From positions 33,589,540 through 33,653,539 of the forward strand of contig JAHLJT010009419.1 of the NCBI GenBank assembly GCA_031308135.1: 64,000 nt of DNA, read 5' to 3'. The notes under the pieces were generated by a model. The model did no database searches. It saw nothing but the letters and a program-made list of their open reading frames with translations, and was not told the DNA's origin. Numbering within the stretch: position 1 is the first letter of the stretch; each line of letters begins with the position of its first letter. This stretch comes from Acheta domesticus. Its lineage: Eukaryota; Arthropoda; Insecta; Orthoptera; Gryllidae. Below, in pieces: positions 33,096 through 44,373 of this stretch. Position numbers and translations under genes: made by a program.

Positions 33096-35486
33096 TTTAA
33101 ATTATTTTGCGAAATCAAATTCCTGGAGAAGTAAATCTGTGTATGTAGATAATTAAATAAACAAAACTGATCTGTCGTTTTTGTCATTAAGGAATCAAAA
33201 GATAGAGTTCATTTATTGAACGTGATCCTAAACATTTCGCAAAAATTCGAACATGACCAGCACGAGGCAAAATAGTGCACTATGCTAAGGCTTTTTTGTT
33301 TTCTTCGTTTAACGAACTAAATTTACCAGAACCGCGAGAATTGCATGATTATTAAGTTGTGAAAATCTTTCTACCTCTAGAGACGAAATTTGTAAACAAT
33401 AAGGAACGATCTTCTGAAGCAAGTGGTAAGGTAAGTTTAACTTAATTTCTTTCCACACATTACAGTCCTATTGCTACAAGAAGAATGCTGATAATTAGAC
33501 GATTATTTTAACGATGTCATATTTTTTAGCAATATTGAGAAACACACGCGTCAGAACAAGTACTTTCATCGTAATTTAATTCATACATTTTCACATTATT
33601 AAAAATTTGATTAGAATTTTTCATAATCATCATCCCCTACTACACAGTTCGAGGCCGTGCAAAACCTTGTCTTTCCCACGTACACAGTACACCTGAATAA
33701 CCTACGAGCATGACAGAGCACATCAACAGTCCGTTCGAGGGACATTAGCGGCAAAAAGGACATGTCGCGGACATCAATCAAAATTTACACATTGTGTCTC
33801 CTGCAGACGGGCATCCACTGAGTTACCTAATAGATAATATCCTGTAATAAAAAGCGACGCAACAAGCACCGCTTAGGTGTAACAGTCACGTGAGTGCATA
33901 CGAACCGTGACCTCCGCAGAAAGCAGTACGGAGAGGATCTGCTCTCGTCGGTTTGTTTCATCAACGCAAAGAAACTTTTGTCATATTCAGTACAAGCACG
34001 CCCGACGGATAATGTGGGTATACAAAAAATTTCGAGTGGGTTAAATACCGTCTCAGAATATGCGATGAGAGAAATATTCCATAAATGTCAAATTCCAGAA
34101 ATGAACGAAGTTTCTCGGCATACCGTCGTCTCATAACGTACATGCGATGAACTAATTTGGAAGATCTGTTCAACATATTGCGATATCACATGTTTATAGC
34201 GACAGAACCGACAAAAGCGATTTGCAAAAATTGTTAAATGAGCTTATATCTAAAAAAGGAAAGCGCAGCGCTGGTTTTGAATTGCAAATATGAACTGCTG
34301 AAGTTACAGTATTAACAATTGTATGACAATTTAATGAAAAACATGACAATTTGGAAAACATCTGTTTTGTAATTTTCCCTTCATATAAATTTTCGGTGGG
34401 AGATGAGGGTAGGGTGACCCTTCCCCCCTCCCGGCTCAACTAATCACTCGGACTTAATACCAATAGCCGGCTCTGAGTACATGGTTAGTTCGTCGTTAAA
34501 TGTGCTGTACGAAGAACGATATCTGATTATGTACAGTTTGCTTTTTATGTACAGTTTTATTACCATCTTGATGAATTCACGTGAAAAAAGGAAGGTAACA
34601 TTTTATACGACATATTAAACAAAAGCTACCCTTACCTTCTTTTCCCAGTCCCTAAAGACGAATTTAAGTGAGCTCTCTTTCAGCCTATCGCAAATATCTA
34701 ATAAAACGTTGAGATGGAAGAAAGTGGACAAGCATTTTCTGAAAACGCATAAAATTTCCTACTAAATGCATTATAAATTCGAATAAATCGTGGTCAAATT
34801 TGAAAATTATGAACCTTTTATACAATACCAGGCAGAAAAAATTCATTGAATATAAACAATAAAATCGTAAGGGATAGATATACAATATTGTAATAATATT
34901 TATAAAAGTAATGTTTACTTGCGGTAACACAGGATGAGTCATTTTATGTAAAAACCAAACGAACAAACCAGTTTGTTCCTCGTAATATTAACAATAAGTA
35001 ATTCTTCTACCATTTTGGCGGAAGAATAGATTCCCTTAGAAAGTTTGTTTTGTAATTTTTCGATTTTGTCGCAGGATGTTAATCACTATTTTACTGGCAT
35101 TTCCAATATTGATGCATTGTTTTAGACGAGGAGATCAATAGCGACATTTGTGTACAACGAGCGCATTGCATTTCTGGCGAAAGGCTGGAGAGCAAGTTCT
35201 GACTGCCTAATATCAGGAACGATCGTAGGGCCGGCCACGATATAAGGCCGTCGTAACTTCCATCCAAATTCCGCGAATTTACAGATTTGGGTTTTTCTTC
35301 TTGTATCCGAAAAAAGTGGATTTTCTTCTCGACAGTACTCAGAAATATCTTCAGTGCTTCGATTCACTATAAGAATAAACGTCTGAACTATAAAGCAGAA
35401 AATAAATCGCCAAGAAACTACAGTGCAGAAACGAATCTTTTCCCAGCAAAACACACAATTTTGGAGAAGATGGTGGTGGTTTTTAC
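33096..35486. other. Intergenic sequence, nothing recognised
   Basis: AT-rich with scattered short open frames. No domain, terminal repeat or tRNA-like signal could be supported. Confidence 0.4.
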
Positions 35487-36117
35487 TTTCCCGAATACTT
35501 AGGGAAAGTAATGATATGCTGCACAGGGAAAGATACAGGGAAAGTTGTGTAATGCTGCACGAAAAAACCGTGTATTTTCGGCAGAAAAAATTCATTGGCG
35601 GGTCCTGATTACGAAAAAGAGGATAAATTCAGTTGCTAAATTAAGAAAAAAATCTTCTAAATCGTGGTGTAGCCAGAATTGCTATTTTGTGGGTTGTCGA
35701 TACCGAAAAAAATGAAAGCAAAACGTCCCTCTGTCTTTCTGTGAACACTATTGGCGCCTAAACCATACATAGATTATTTTTTCAAATTGAAGAAACCCCT
35801 GTCCATCTGCCTCTAGTCGAAGCATTGAGATTTTCAAAACGATTCTACAAAATTTGGGGGTACTTTGCATGAAGCCCCGCAGACGTTTTCAAACTTTTCT
35901 CAAAAACTGCTCCAAATTTAGCCATTTAGGACGAGGTTTTACTGTTCTTTCATATTCTAAAATTGATATTACCGAAAAATTAAGAAAATGTAAAAAAAAA
36001 TGTACTTTGGGCGGCGATAGATGGCAGCTGGCACGAGTGTGTCATGTCCGAATAGCTAGCCGAGACCAAAGGAAATAGAAAACTGAATCATGAAAATCTG
36101 TGGCATTCTGTAGCACC
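35487..36117 (+). mobile_element. Hairpin-ended repeat family, copy with both ends
   Basis: It begins TTTTTACTTTCCCGAATAC then AGGGAAAGT, with the inner block GGGAAAGTTGTGTAATGCTG, and ends GGCATTCTGTAGCACCACTA. At about 630 bp it lacks internal blocks present in the 10296 copy. It is the best copy for defining the two ends. Confidence 0.75.
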
Positions 36118-37022
36118 ACTACTTTACAATAGACTTTGTCTGAGCCAAAAATCTCTATCTTCAATTCTGCTGTCCAACAACTTCATTTTTATGATTAATG
36201 GTTTTAGTGGTACTAGTGAGAACCCGTGCGATTAAATCGCACGGTTAGTCAAATAACCAAACTGTTTTCTGCTTAAATTCTTTTTTTGTATTCCAGCTTT
36301 ATAAACGACCTTTTCTGTTGCAAGAAATCGTTCATAATCAGGCGTTTTATGGCACAAATGATGACGTGTTAGATTTTACGACACGAATGATTGCGTCATC
36401 ACAAATTCAAACAATCGCAGCGACAGAATTTGGGGGAGGTAGAGGTAAACCCAACAGCCGACCACAGTTTTTCTCGCACAGATGTCAAATACCCAAGACA
36501 TCACAGGGAAGTTGTTCGCAAAATTAAGTTGCATTGTCTTAGAAATTTATAATGCTGTCATACAAAAAAAATAGCGTATGCAACTCGTTTATAATGTTGC
36601 TTTATTGCATTCGTACAAATTTGAAAACTTGCTACTAACGTCGCTCGTTTTCAAAACACCCGCCACCGTCCAACTGTAATTTTCTTCCGAAAGATCGCGC
36701 GGCAACCAGAAATTACAGATCCCGAATTACTACTTTTTTTAATATTTACATATTTTAACGCACTTTTTCAATACGAATGTCCCATGTGCAGATGAAAAGA
36801 AACACGATCTTTCAATCCATTGCTTCTTTATACAGATCGGTTTCGTATGTTGCCCAGTTTATTGAAAAGACCAAACAGCACTTTGAGAAATAATATATAT
36901 AACTCCTTTATACCCGCAATATTTCGTGAAGCAAACATTATGCTTATTCATATCATCTTCAGACAAACAAGCCAAATCTTATTGGAGAAAACACACACAA
37001 TGTTTTCTCTAACTCCGTCCCC
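36118..37022. other. Intergenic sequence with one short perfect palindrome
   Basis: 36224-36244 is CCGTGCGATT, A, AATCGCACGG. Otherwise no gene or repeat recognised. Confidence 0.5.
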
Positions 37023-37215
37023 GATTTTTACTTTCCCGTTTACCTACGTATATACGGAGTAATATACTTAGCATAGGGAAAGTTATGTAAACCATCGGAG
37101 GAACCATGAAAGATACTGATCAGAGCAGCCGGCCGCTAGAATTCTCTTCCAGACAGCGGCTGAACACGACGTAGCTATCCAGCTAGTGTCGAAAATCCTG
37201 ATAACGTCAAGATTT
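37023..37215. mobile_element. Fragments: family hairpin end and SINE family 1 (minus)
   Basis: 37023-37080 has TTTTTACTTTCCCG, a TACGTATATACGG loop and GGGAAAGTTATGTAA. 37095-37215 carries reversed SINE family 1 sequence including TGATCAGAGCAGCCGGCCGC and CTAGTGTCGAAAATCC. Confidence 0.6.
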
Positions 37216-37599
37216 GAACCCCAGAATAGGATTGCTATATTTCCAATATGAAATATGAGGACACTGCTTATAAAAAAGAGAACATTTCATATTAAATGTT
37301 TAAAATAATAATTTATATTTCTCAAAGACAAAATACTTACTGCTGAGAAATACATACTTCAATCATTGTCATCACTTTCACAATCACACAATAGACCCTA
37401 CTTCATTATCATTACTGTCTTTCCCCTTTTATTCCAGAAGTATTTAATGAATGATGAAATCTCACTCAAAAGTGAGAATTTTGCTCTTCATTGCTTTCAA
37501 CCTTGCAACAAATGATTTGAATATTTTTTAAGTATATCATTAAACAAGACTTTTCTTTTTGGCATCCTGCTCCAAATATAAACACCCAGAGTAGCATTG

Positions 37600-37791
37600 T
37601 ACTCCCATTAAAATACGAAGTTCTTTCAAGGTCATGGTCTGGCAAGAGAGGTGAGGAGGGCCACTGTCATCGAATCGCGAGCTTCGTTTCGACTTCAATT
37701 GTTGGCATAGGAGCTCTCGGTTGGATGACAGTGTTCTCCTCTCTTTTCAGCCCGTTACCTTGAAAGGACTTCGTGTTTTAACCGAAGTATA
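37600..37791. mobile_element. Hairpin MITE family B, dispersed copy
   Basis: Its arms resemble those at 7632-7813: a TTCAAGGTCATGG...GGCCACTGTCATCGAAT arm faces GGATGACAGTGTTCTCC...TACCTTGAAAGGAC, ending TTTTAACCGAAGTATA. It lies outside the duplicated lipase region. Confidence 0.7.
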
Positions 37792-40544
37792 CCTCCATGG
37801 GCCAACAGAATAGGATTAACACAGAGCACACTATCTATAATCAGTACCAGCATTCCACACGTTGTACAATATGTTGAACCAACACTGTCGCATTTCATAC
37901 AGTAAATGTAGATGTCGTTCATCTATTGATTTTGACGGTTGTTTAGTGAGAAAGTTCAAGTTAAATGTCATTTATTTATACAACAATGAAATGTTTTGAT
38001 TTCGGGTACTCCAAAAAGTTGGAAAAAAAACTCAGTATCCTTCAAACATCATACATCTATGTTACATTTAAATCTAATAGCCCCTTTCCAATAAAAAAAG
38101 AAGGCATTTCGTCCTTTCTTGTAAAACCCACCCGGACAGTCTTTCTTACCTCAAAAAGAGGACATGTCCGGGGAAAAGAGGACGTATGGTAACCCTACTA
38201 TAGAATCTTCCCGTCAGAAACTGCACTAATGCCTTGATCCATCTAATCCAGTGCTATGGAGTATGGATTACCACAACCGGCAACCATGAATTCGCATCCC
38301 GGGAAAAATCCAGAGCCGACAATTGTGTCATATTATGCGACAGGTTATGGCCAGAAACCCTCGCGGTTGTCCACACGGTTAAAACGGATCAAATGCAACA
38401 GTCACGTGTCCCAAGCGTGGGTGAAATTCTTCCCACCGGATCGTGCACAGTTCTCACCGGATCGTTTAAAAAACGAAAAAGTCATACCCAATGCGTTTCA
38501 TCTGAAAAATGGGCCTGTTCGTTAAATTGTGTCATTTTGAAGTCATCGTTGTTGTAAACGAAGGAAGGAAGATGAATTAAATAGTGCGACCCCCCGGAAA
38601 ATAACATTTCTGCTCTTTGAAAAAGTTACGGGGCGCTGAAAATTGTCGCGGTGAAGGGATCCATTGTGTTTTGCAAAGGCCGGAAATAAGGCATAGTAAT
38701 GGAGGTGCTCAGTGTCAAAATGGCCAAAACCTCAAAATATTCGTTTTGCATTTAGACTCGTAAATGGTTAAGGAAAAGCGATGGGTATATGTGAAAAACG
38801 ACCTATCCATAAATTAGACTTCTGGCATTAGATGTCGAACGTAATTTGTTTTGGCATTCTATTTTGGGCGCGCTTTCTGCGAGCCAGATTTGCCTAACCC
38901 ACGTGCAGTCGACGCACACACTACTGCCGCATTTTGTTAATCCACGGAGGAAGGCTGACATTTGGCGACAGACGGATCATGTTTCTAATCTCTGGTCGTT
39001 CCTTTCTTGCCTTGAACAAGATTTCGGCCTAATTGAGAAACAAAAACTATATCATACGAAAACCACATTTATTCCCGATGATGAAATTAAGGTTATCAAG
39101 TATACTAGGAAGAAAGAAACCCTTTAAAATTGTAAATATGATAACTGAAAACTTTAATTTAACTGCACAGTTAGAAACACTTATAACGAATCGTAAAAAG
39201 GGTACAGACAATCAAACGGTTGAATTGATAAAAATGCAATGGATGTGCTTTTAAGAAACAACTATCACTTTATAAGTACTCCAGTAACGAAATTGTTCCC
39301 TTTAATAATGTTAACAGAGATAGAAAAGGAAGAAAGTAAGTTCTTCACGAACTTAAAACTTATAACTCAAAAGGGAAATCCATAGCAAAAGAAAAAGTGA
39401 AAGACTTGGATAGCTTGCTTCCATCCATTTCACCAGTATGATACAAATTTTACCTGGCATTACACACAAATATTACAAGTATTAGATAGTACTGAAATAA
39501 ATTTTGAAAGGAATCTTGAAAGAAGCTTTTTCTCAACCACTCTTACCTTAGTGCTCAAGCCTCTATTAAGAAATATTTGAGAAGGTCCAAAATGGACTAA
39601 CTCAAAACTTTTCCCATCATTATAAGAAAAAATTGCCTTTTAAAAATGTGATTTAGGTTAGTATGTCGTTATAAATCGTAAAAATCAGTATAAATTTGAA
39701 CTAAATCCAATAAAAAATGTTCGCGAAAAATATTGTCAAACTTCAGGTAATACTTGAAACTCTACGACTCGGTGCTGAGTGCCTCATTTACGCAACGGTA
39801 ATTCTGTTCGATTGCGTTGCGCAAAATAGCAATTCTTAGGGAGATAGACCGCACTTACGAGATACGTATTTTTTCTTCCTGTGCGTTTCATCTTTCGGAG
39901 GCTGGAGGGGTGAGAACCGGAATTCGGTTTTCATCGGAACTTTGTGGGTTACCGCTACCGTTCTTGGTTGTTCGGTATCTCGAGTCGCATGGCGTTTGTT
40001 ATCAGCAAATTTTTCTCAATGATTGCGGTGTTTTGTTGGGCAACAGAAACGGAAGAGAGGTTTTGCGTTTCTGAGGAAATGAATCTTCTCAACTTTGCAC
40101 TTTTTCTTTTCTTCACATGTGCCAGCTTCATATCTTTCAACGGTAATGTATATTTCTTGTATAAAGAAACATTCACAAAGAAAACGTTAAAATATACATT
40201 GGGAAATAAACACACATTTTTCACAATCCACCATTGAAAATGGCTGTGAACGTGCCCGTGAAGAACGCCACTCATTGATATCGATATAAAATTCGGCACA
40301 AAATTTCTTTATACATTTGAACGACATTAAATAAAATGGACACAATACTGCTTGCATGATAATTATTTCGTGTACCATGGACACAGCAAATGGTACTTTC
40401 GACCATTTAGTGAGCAATGAAGATAAATGGGAATTTATGCTTCTACGAACTGCATTAGTTTCCAACGAATACGCTAGATGTTCTTTGGATGAAGCTGCGG
40501 TACAAGATATGTATTGTTTTAAGACCATATTATCCGTCTGAGTT
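37792..40544. other. Intergenic sequence, nothing firmly recognised
   Basis: Several open frames of 70-110 codons (for example 38234-38557 and 38846-39127) show no recognisable domain. They may be fragments of old elements but cannot be assigned. Confidence 0.4.
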
Positions 40545-40982
40545 TAGTTCAGAGTCGCTGACAGTGCATTGACTCTGACTTCTATATAGGTAGATCGAAT
40601 TCAGTCGCTGTCTGGAAAAGAATTCTAGCGGCCGGTTGCTCTGGTCGATAGTTTTCCGTTTTTTTCCTTCGATTAACACCAAGCAAATGCGGGAACAGTA
40701 TCCAAACAAATGACCCATGGACCTTCCAGCGACCGTTCCTCCTCTTCTTTGTCCTATCCTCACACCTTACGTCACACAATTACACTTATATGCACTGCAC
40801 TACCACATATGTTAAGAGACGAGTCGAGAGCTTCGAATTGTCAGTGCCTTGCTGTTGGGAGATATCTAGTTGAAGAAAACCCGGCAAGCTGACGGTAGGT
40901 CGGCGTCGGATTTCACCATCCAGCGGAGGTGAAATACCGCCACCTTTGGGTTTTAAACACTCACTACACTAACAGGACTAAT
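40545..40982 (+). mobile_element. SINE family 1, long copy
   Basis: Head region from TTTAGTTCAGAGTCGCTGAC, then TCGAATTCAGTCGCTGTC, GAATTCTAGCGGCCGG, GCTCTGGTCGATAGTTTTCC, GGAGATATCTAG, AGCTGACGGTAGGTCGGCG and CATCCAGCGG. It gives most of the family body. Confidence 0.7.
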
Positions 40983-41479
40983 GAACATAACAGTTGACGT
41001 ACACGGAATTATCAATCAATCTGATAACGTTAACGTGAACATGAACAAGCTTTCACATTTACATCGTATCTTTATATTTACGGTTACCGATGTAAATGGT
41101 TCTATTCAATAATATGACACTATTCTTCTGAGTTTACGTTAAGTTTTGTGAAATTTATTGTGAATGATCACGATCAAGGAACAACTGTAGACTGAGGTAC
41201 ACTATGACATATGTTTCTAAGAAATGAAACTCATTCGTTTACGAGTTCGTGCAGTAGAAGAATATGTGGATTGTGATGCACTAGATGGGTTTGCAGATGG
41301 TGCTCGCGGTTCCTGCGTTTCATCATCTAAGGGAGGATAGTAATCATTAACGACTGCAGAACGACATCGTTTAATTACCCACTTATTCACGCCACACAAT
41401 CAACAGACCGATGGATTATTGACTCCGGATGCGCCAACTACAGGAGTCATTAACCTCAAGTTTACTTCATTTTATATCC
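40983..41479. other. Intergenic sequence, nothing recognised
   Basis: AT-rich with no supported gene or repeat. Confidence 0.4.
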
Positions 41480-42260
41480 CGGCAGGTCAATGTGTTCTTT
41501 CCCGCTCTGGAACACGAAATTCGGCTCCGATTTCCACGGAGGCTTTTCCCTCTCCAGGTATCTCTCCTGGGGGGCCCCGCTCTACCTGGCGCTGCCTCTA
41601 TGTATCCGACAGGTCTTCCGACGTGTGTGGTGCAGTAGTGCATGTATGTGCGCGCAAGGGAAGAGAAGGAGGCAAGAATGAGGAAGGAAATGTCGTGCGT
41701 GTTCCGTCGGCCTTTTGTTATGGCAAGATTTAATATCTGTGTTTCGATTAGAGAAATCTCAAAAAAACTACTGATCATAACATCCAGGCGCTAGAATCCT
41801 CCACAGAGAGTTGTTGAATTTGACCCAGCTATAGAGCTAGTAGCGGGCGAAGCGGCTTAGTGCGTAGCGCGCTGACTTCGCAGTCGGGAGGTTGGTGTTC
41901 GAGCCCCAGGCCGGCCATCCTGACGGGGATTTTCGTGGTTTATCTGGGTCATAAGGCGAATGCTGGGATGGTTAAAATTGCCACGATCACCTCCCACCTC
42001 TCACCTCCCTCCTCCGACCACCCTACCTCCCACCTCCCATCATCATCCTAGTCCTTTCACCCCTCATCATCACCCTATCACTTCATTCAGTACCATCAGG
42101 GAAAGCGATGGGAAACTACATGATTATATCCTCCAAGAAAACCTATCATGATGATAATACTGTGACGCCATCTAGATGGGTCACCTAACTTCCGTCTATG
42201 AAACAGGACCAAAGAAGATAGAGCTAGTGTCGAAATTCCGCCACTCTAGGGACTTAAAGC
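41480..42260 (-). mobile_element. SINE family 1, minus strand, split by SINE family 3
   Basis: Right-to-left SINE 1 sequence: GAGCTAGTGTCGAAATTCC at 42221-42239 continues, after the 376-bp insert, at 41831 and runs to 41480 through CAGGTATCTCTCCTGGGGGG and GACGTGTGTGGTGC blocks. Confidence 0.65.
41842..42217 (+). mobile_element. SINE family 3 with perfect 11-bp target duplication
   Basis: tRNA-like head with GCGGCTTAGTGCGTAGCGCG and GTGTTCGAGCCCCAGG, then GATTTTCGTGGTTTATCTGG and a CT-rich body. ATAGAGCTAGT stands on both sides (41831-41841 and 42218-42228), which fixes the insertion boundaries inside SINE family 1. Confidence 0.85.
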
Positions 42261-42719
42261 GTAGGACATCTCTGACAATGATCTTTCAGAGGCTACGCTG
42301 TTGCCTGAGATATCGCATACGGTACAATAAATAAAAGTGTGGTTACACATACATTTAAGAAATATGTTAATTTACGAGAGCATACTAGTCGGGAGCAAAC
42401 ACGCATCGTTAACGTTGCCGCAATGCAATCTATTTTTATAATCTCCAGTATCTGATTTATTCCCGTTATTTACAATGCGGGACACGATTCAGTTTGAATT
42501 GGAGACTTATGGGTCATTAGGCCAATCTCTTTACGACACTAGAATGTACGAAAAAATTAATTTAATCAGCCCCAAACACATTTTTGTAGACGCATGTTAG
42601 AATTATTTTTTCAATGTTACATAACGCTGCCATCTTTTACAACGGCGCATAGTCATCAAATAGATAAAAAAGCTAATTTGATAATTACCGAAATTATGTC
42701 GAACAAAATAGATGCAGAT

Positions 42720-43050
42720 GACATTTCCCCTCGCTAACGACAAGGCATGAGGTGGTTGGAAGATCGGGATCTCCGGTAGAAGCGTTCACTGCTCCAAACT
42801 GAGGTGCGGCGGACGCAGCTCCTCTGGCCAAAGTGACTGAGGCTTCAACTAACGCCACTGCAGTGCCTCTGACCGGGAAGTCCAGGTGTGAGTCTCAACG
42901 GTGGCAGGATTTTTGACACTAACTAGAGAGCTAGGTCAATTCCAGCCGCTGTCCATCCAAAGGGGAAGACCACGCCATCTCCTGTGATAAAAGCATGCAC
43001 TTGCGGGACCAAAGACCTTAACATTTGACGCAACCGTAAAAAACGAAATA
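42720..43050 (+). mobile_element. SINE family 1, head-rich copy
   Basis: Contains GTGACTGAGGCTTCAACTAA, GCCTCTGACCGGGAAGTCCA, TTTTTGACACTAACTAGAGA, GCTAGGTCAATTCCAGCCGC. Most of the body is missing. Confidence 0.55.
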
Positions 43051-43559
43051 ATTAATCAATCAGCTCCTCAGAGTTATGACTGTATACGTGCATCTTACCG
43101 TTCCAATAACACTGGTCGACAAAATTTAAACTTTTTGTCTGTTAAACGTAAAATAATGTCTGTTTCTTATGGAAAATGGTGCTCTAATTTTAAATTTGTG
43201 GAGCATTTATTTATAGCGGGCTACATTTTTTACATTACCGAGATTTTCAGGAAAAATTCTAAGTGTGTCCTCATTCTATTAAGGACCATGTCATATCCCA
43301 GAGCTTTATAATTGTGAACGAGTTCCGACACTATTTCTTTACAGGTCTCTTCTTTTCTGTTACCATGAAAGTCCGTTACGACCTTTCGAAGCGACATCCA
43401 CGCAGTCTTTTCAACACTATTGAAACTTGCCTCAGATGGCCCCTCGTAAGCTCTCTCATTTATGATCCTATAAATACACCCTTCTTTATTTTCGCCTCAA
43501 TAATCCTCGAGATTTATTTCAGTACGAGAAACCTGGCTTACGTTTATCGGTAGTAAATA

Positions 43560-44020
43560 GTGTAGTAAATTTCATCTAACACGCTGCGTAGACAGAATCC
43601 ATGTTGTGGGTTCTTGATACCAAAAATCTGGTTTACGGCAAAACGTCTGTCCATCTGTGATCAATGCTAGAGGCTAAACCGTAAGCAGTATTTTCACCAC
43701 AACGAACATTCCTCAATCGATCGGGCGACCTCTTGAATTTGGACAGGATATTTTAATTTTAGGGGGTTCTTGTCATGAAATCTCAAAGACATTTTCAATT
43801 TTTTTACCAAAACGGCTCACAAATTTTACTTTTTTAATACACGAGGACAAAAATTGCGTAAGACCTATTTCGTTCATTTGTCTGAATTTTCGTAAATTGC
43901 AGAATTTTTGAATTTTCGAAAAATTCAAAGATAACTACGAACATGAGGCCTACGTAATTTTTAAGCGTCCTTTACGCTACCCGTGAAAAAAGTTTAAACA
44001 AAAAATTTGTTGTTATTTTT
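43560..44020 (+). mobile_element. Hairpin-ended repeat family, forward fragment
   Basis: Shares ATCCATGTTGTGGGTTCTTG, GGCAAAACGTCTGTCC and GGGGGTTCTTGTCATGAA-type blocks with the 10296 and 35487 copies. The ends are not preserved. Confidence 0.5.
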
Positions 44021-44055
44021 GAGAACATTTTTAAAATGTTATGGCTTCGTATATA

Positions 44056-44359
44056 TTCTTCTTATTCCACCTTTCCCCGTTATACAGGGTCGGTGCTATT
44101 GGGTGTGGGCTCATTTTTATTAATTTTTGCACACTCCATTTTTACACGGATTTGGCGAATGTTTTACGGCCGTATGTCCTTCCTGACGCCAACCACAAGG
44201 AACACACAAGCACATTACATACAGACAACACACACACACACACAATCACTCACGAAACACACTCAACCATGCCCGAGGCGGGATTCGGACCCACGATCCT
44301 TCGGTCCAAGATCGCCACGGCACCACTGCCTTAACGATCTCGGCCACCGGATCAGCTTG
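44056..44359 (-). mobile_element. SINE family 2 with perfect 14-bp target duplication
   Basis: Minus-strand head GGTGGCCGAGATCGTTAAGG and B-box GGGTCCGAATCCC (class II tRNA-like), a body with a TG repeat, and the tail toward 44056. TGGCTTCGTATATA stands at 44042-44055 and 44360-44373. Confidence 0.88.
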
Positions 44360-44373
44360 TGGCTTCGTATATA

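Noticed and set aside
38234..39127. Possible genes in open frames of 90-107 codons
   Set aside because: No start context, splice partners or recognisable domain; length is within chance expectation.
44280..44356. Possible class II tRNA gene on the minus strand
   Set aside because: Flanked by a perfect 14-bp target duplication together with a 3' body, so it is a SINE head.
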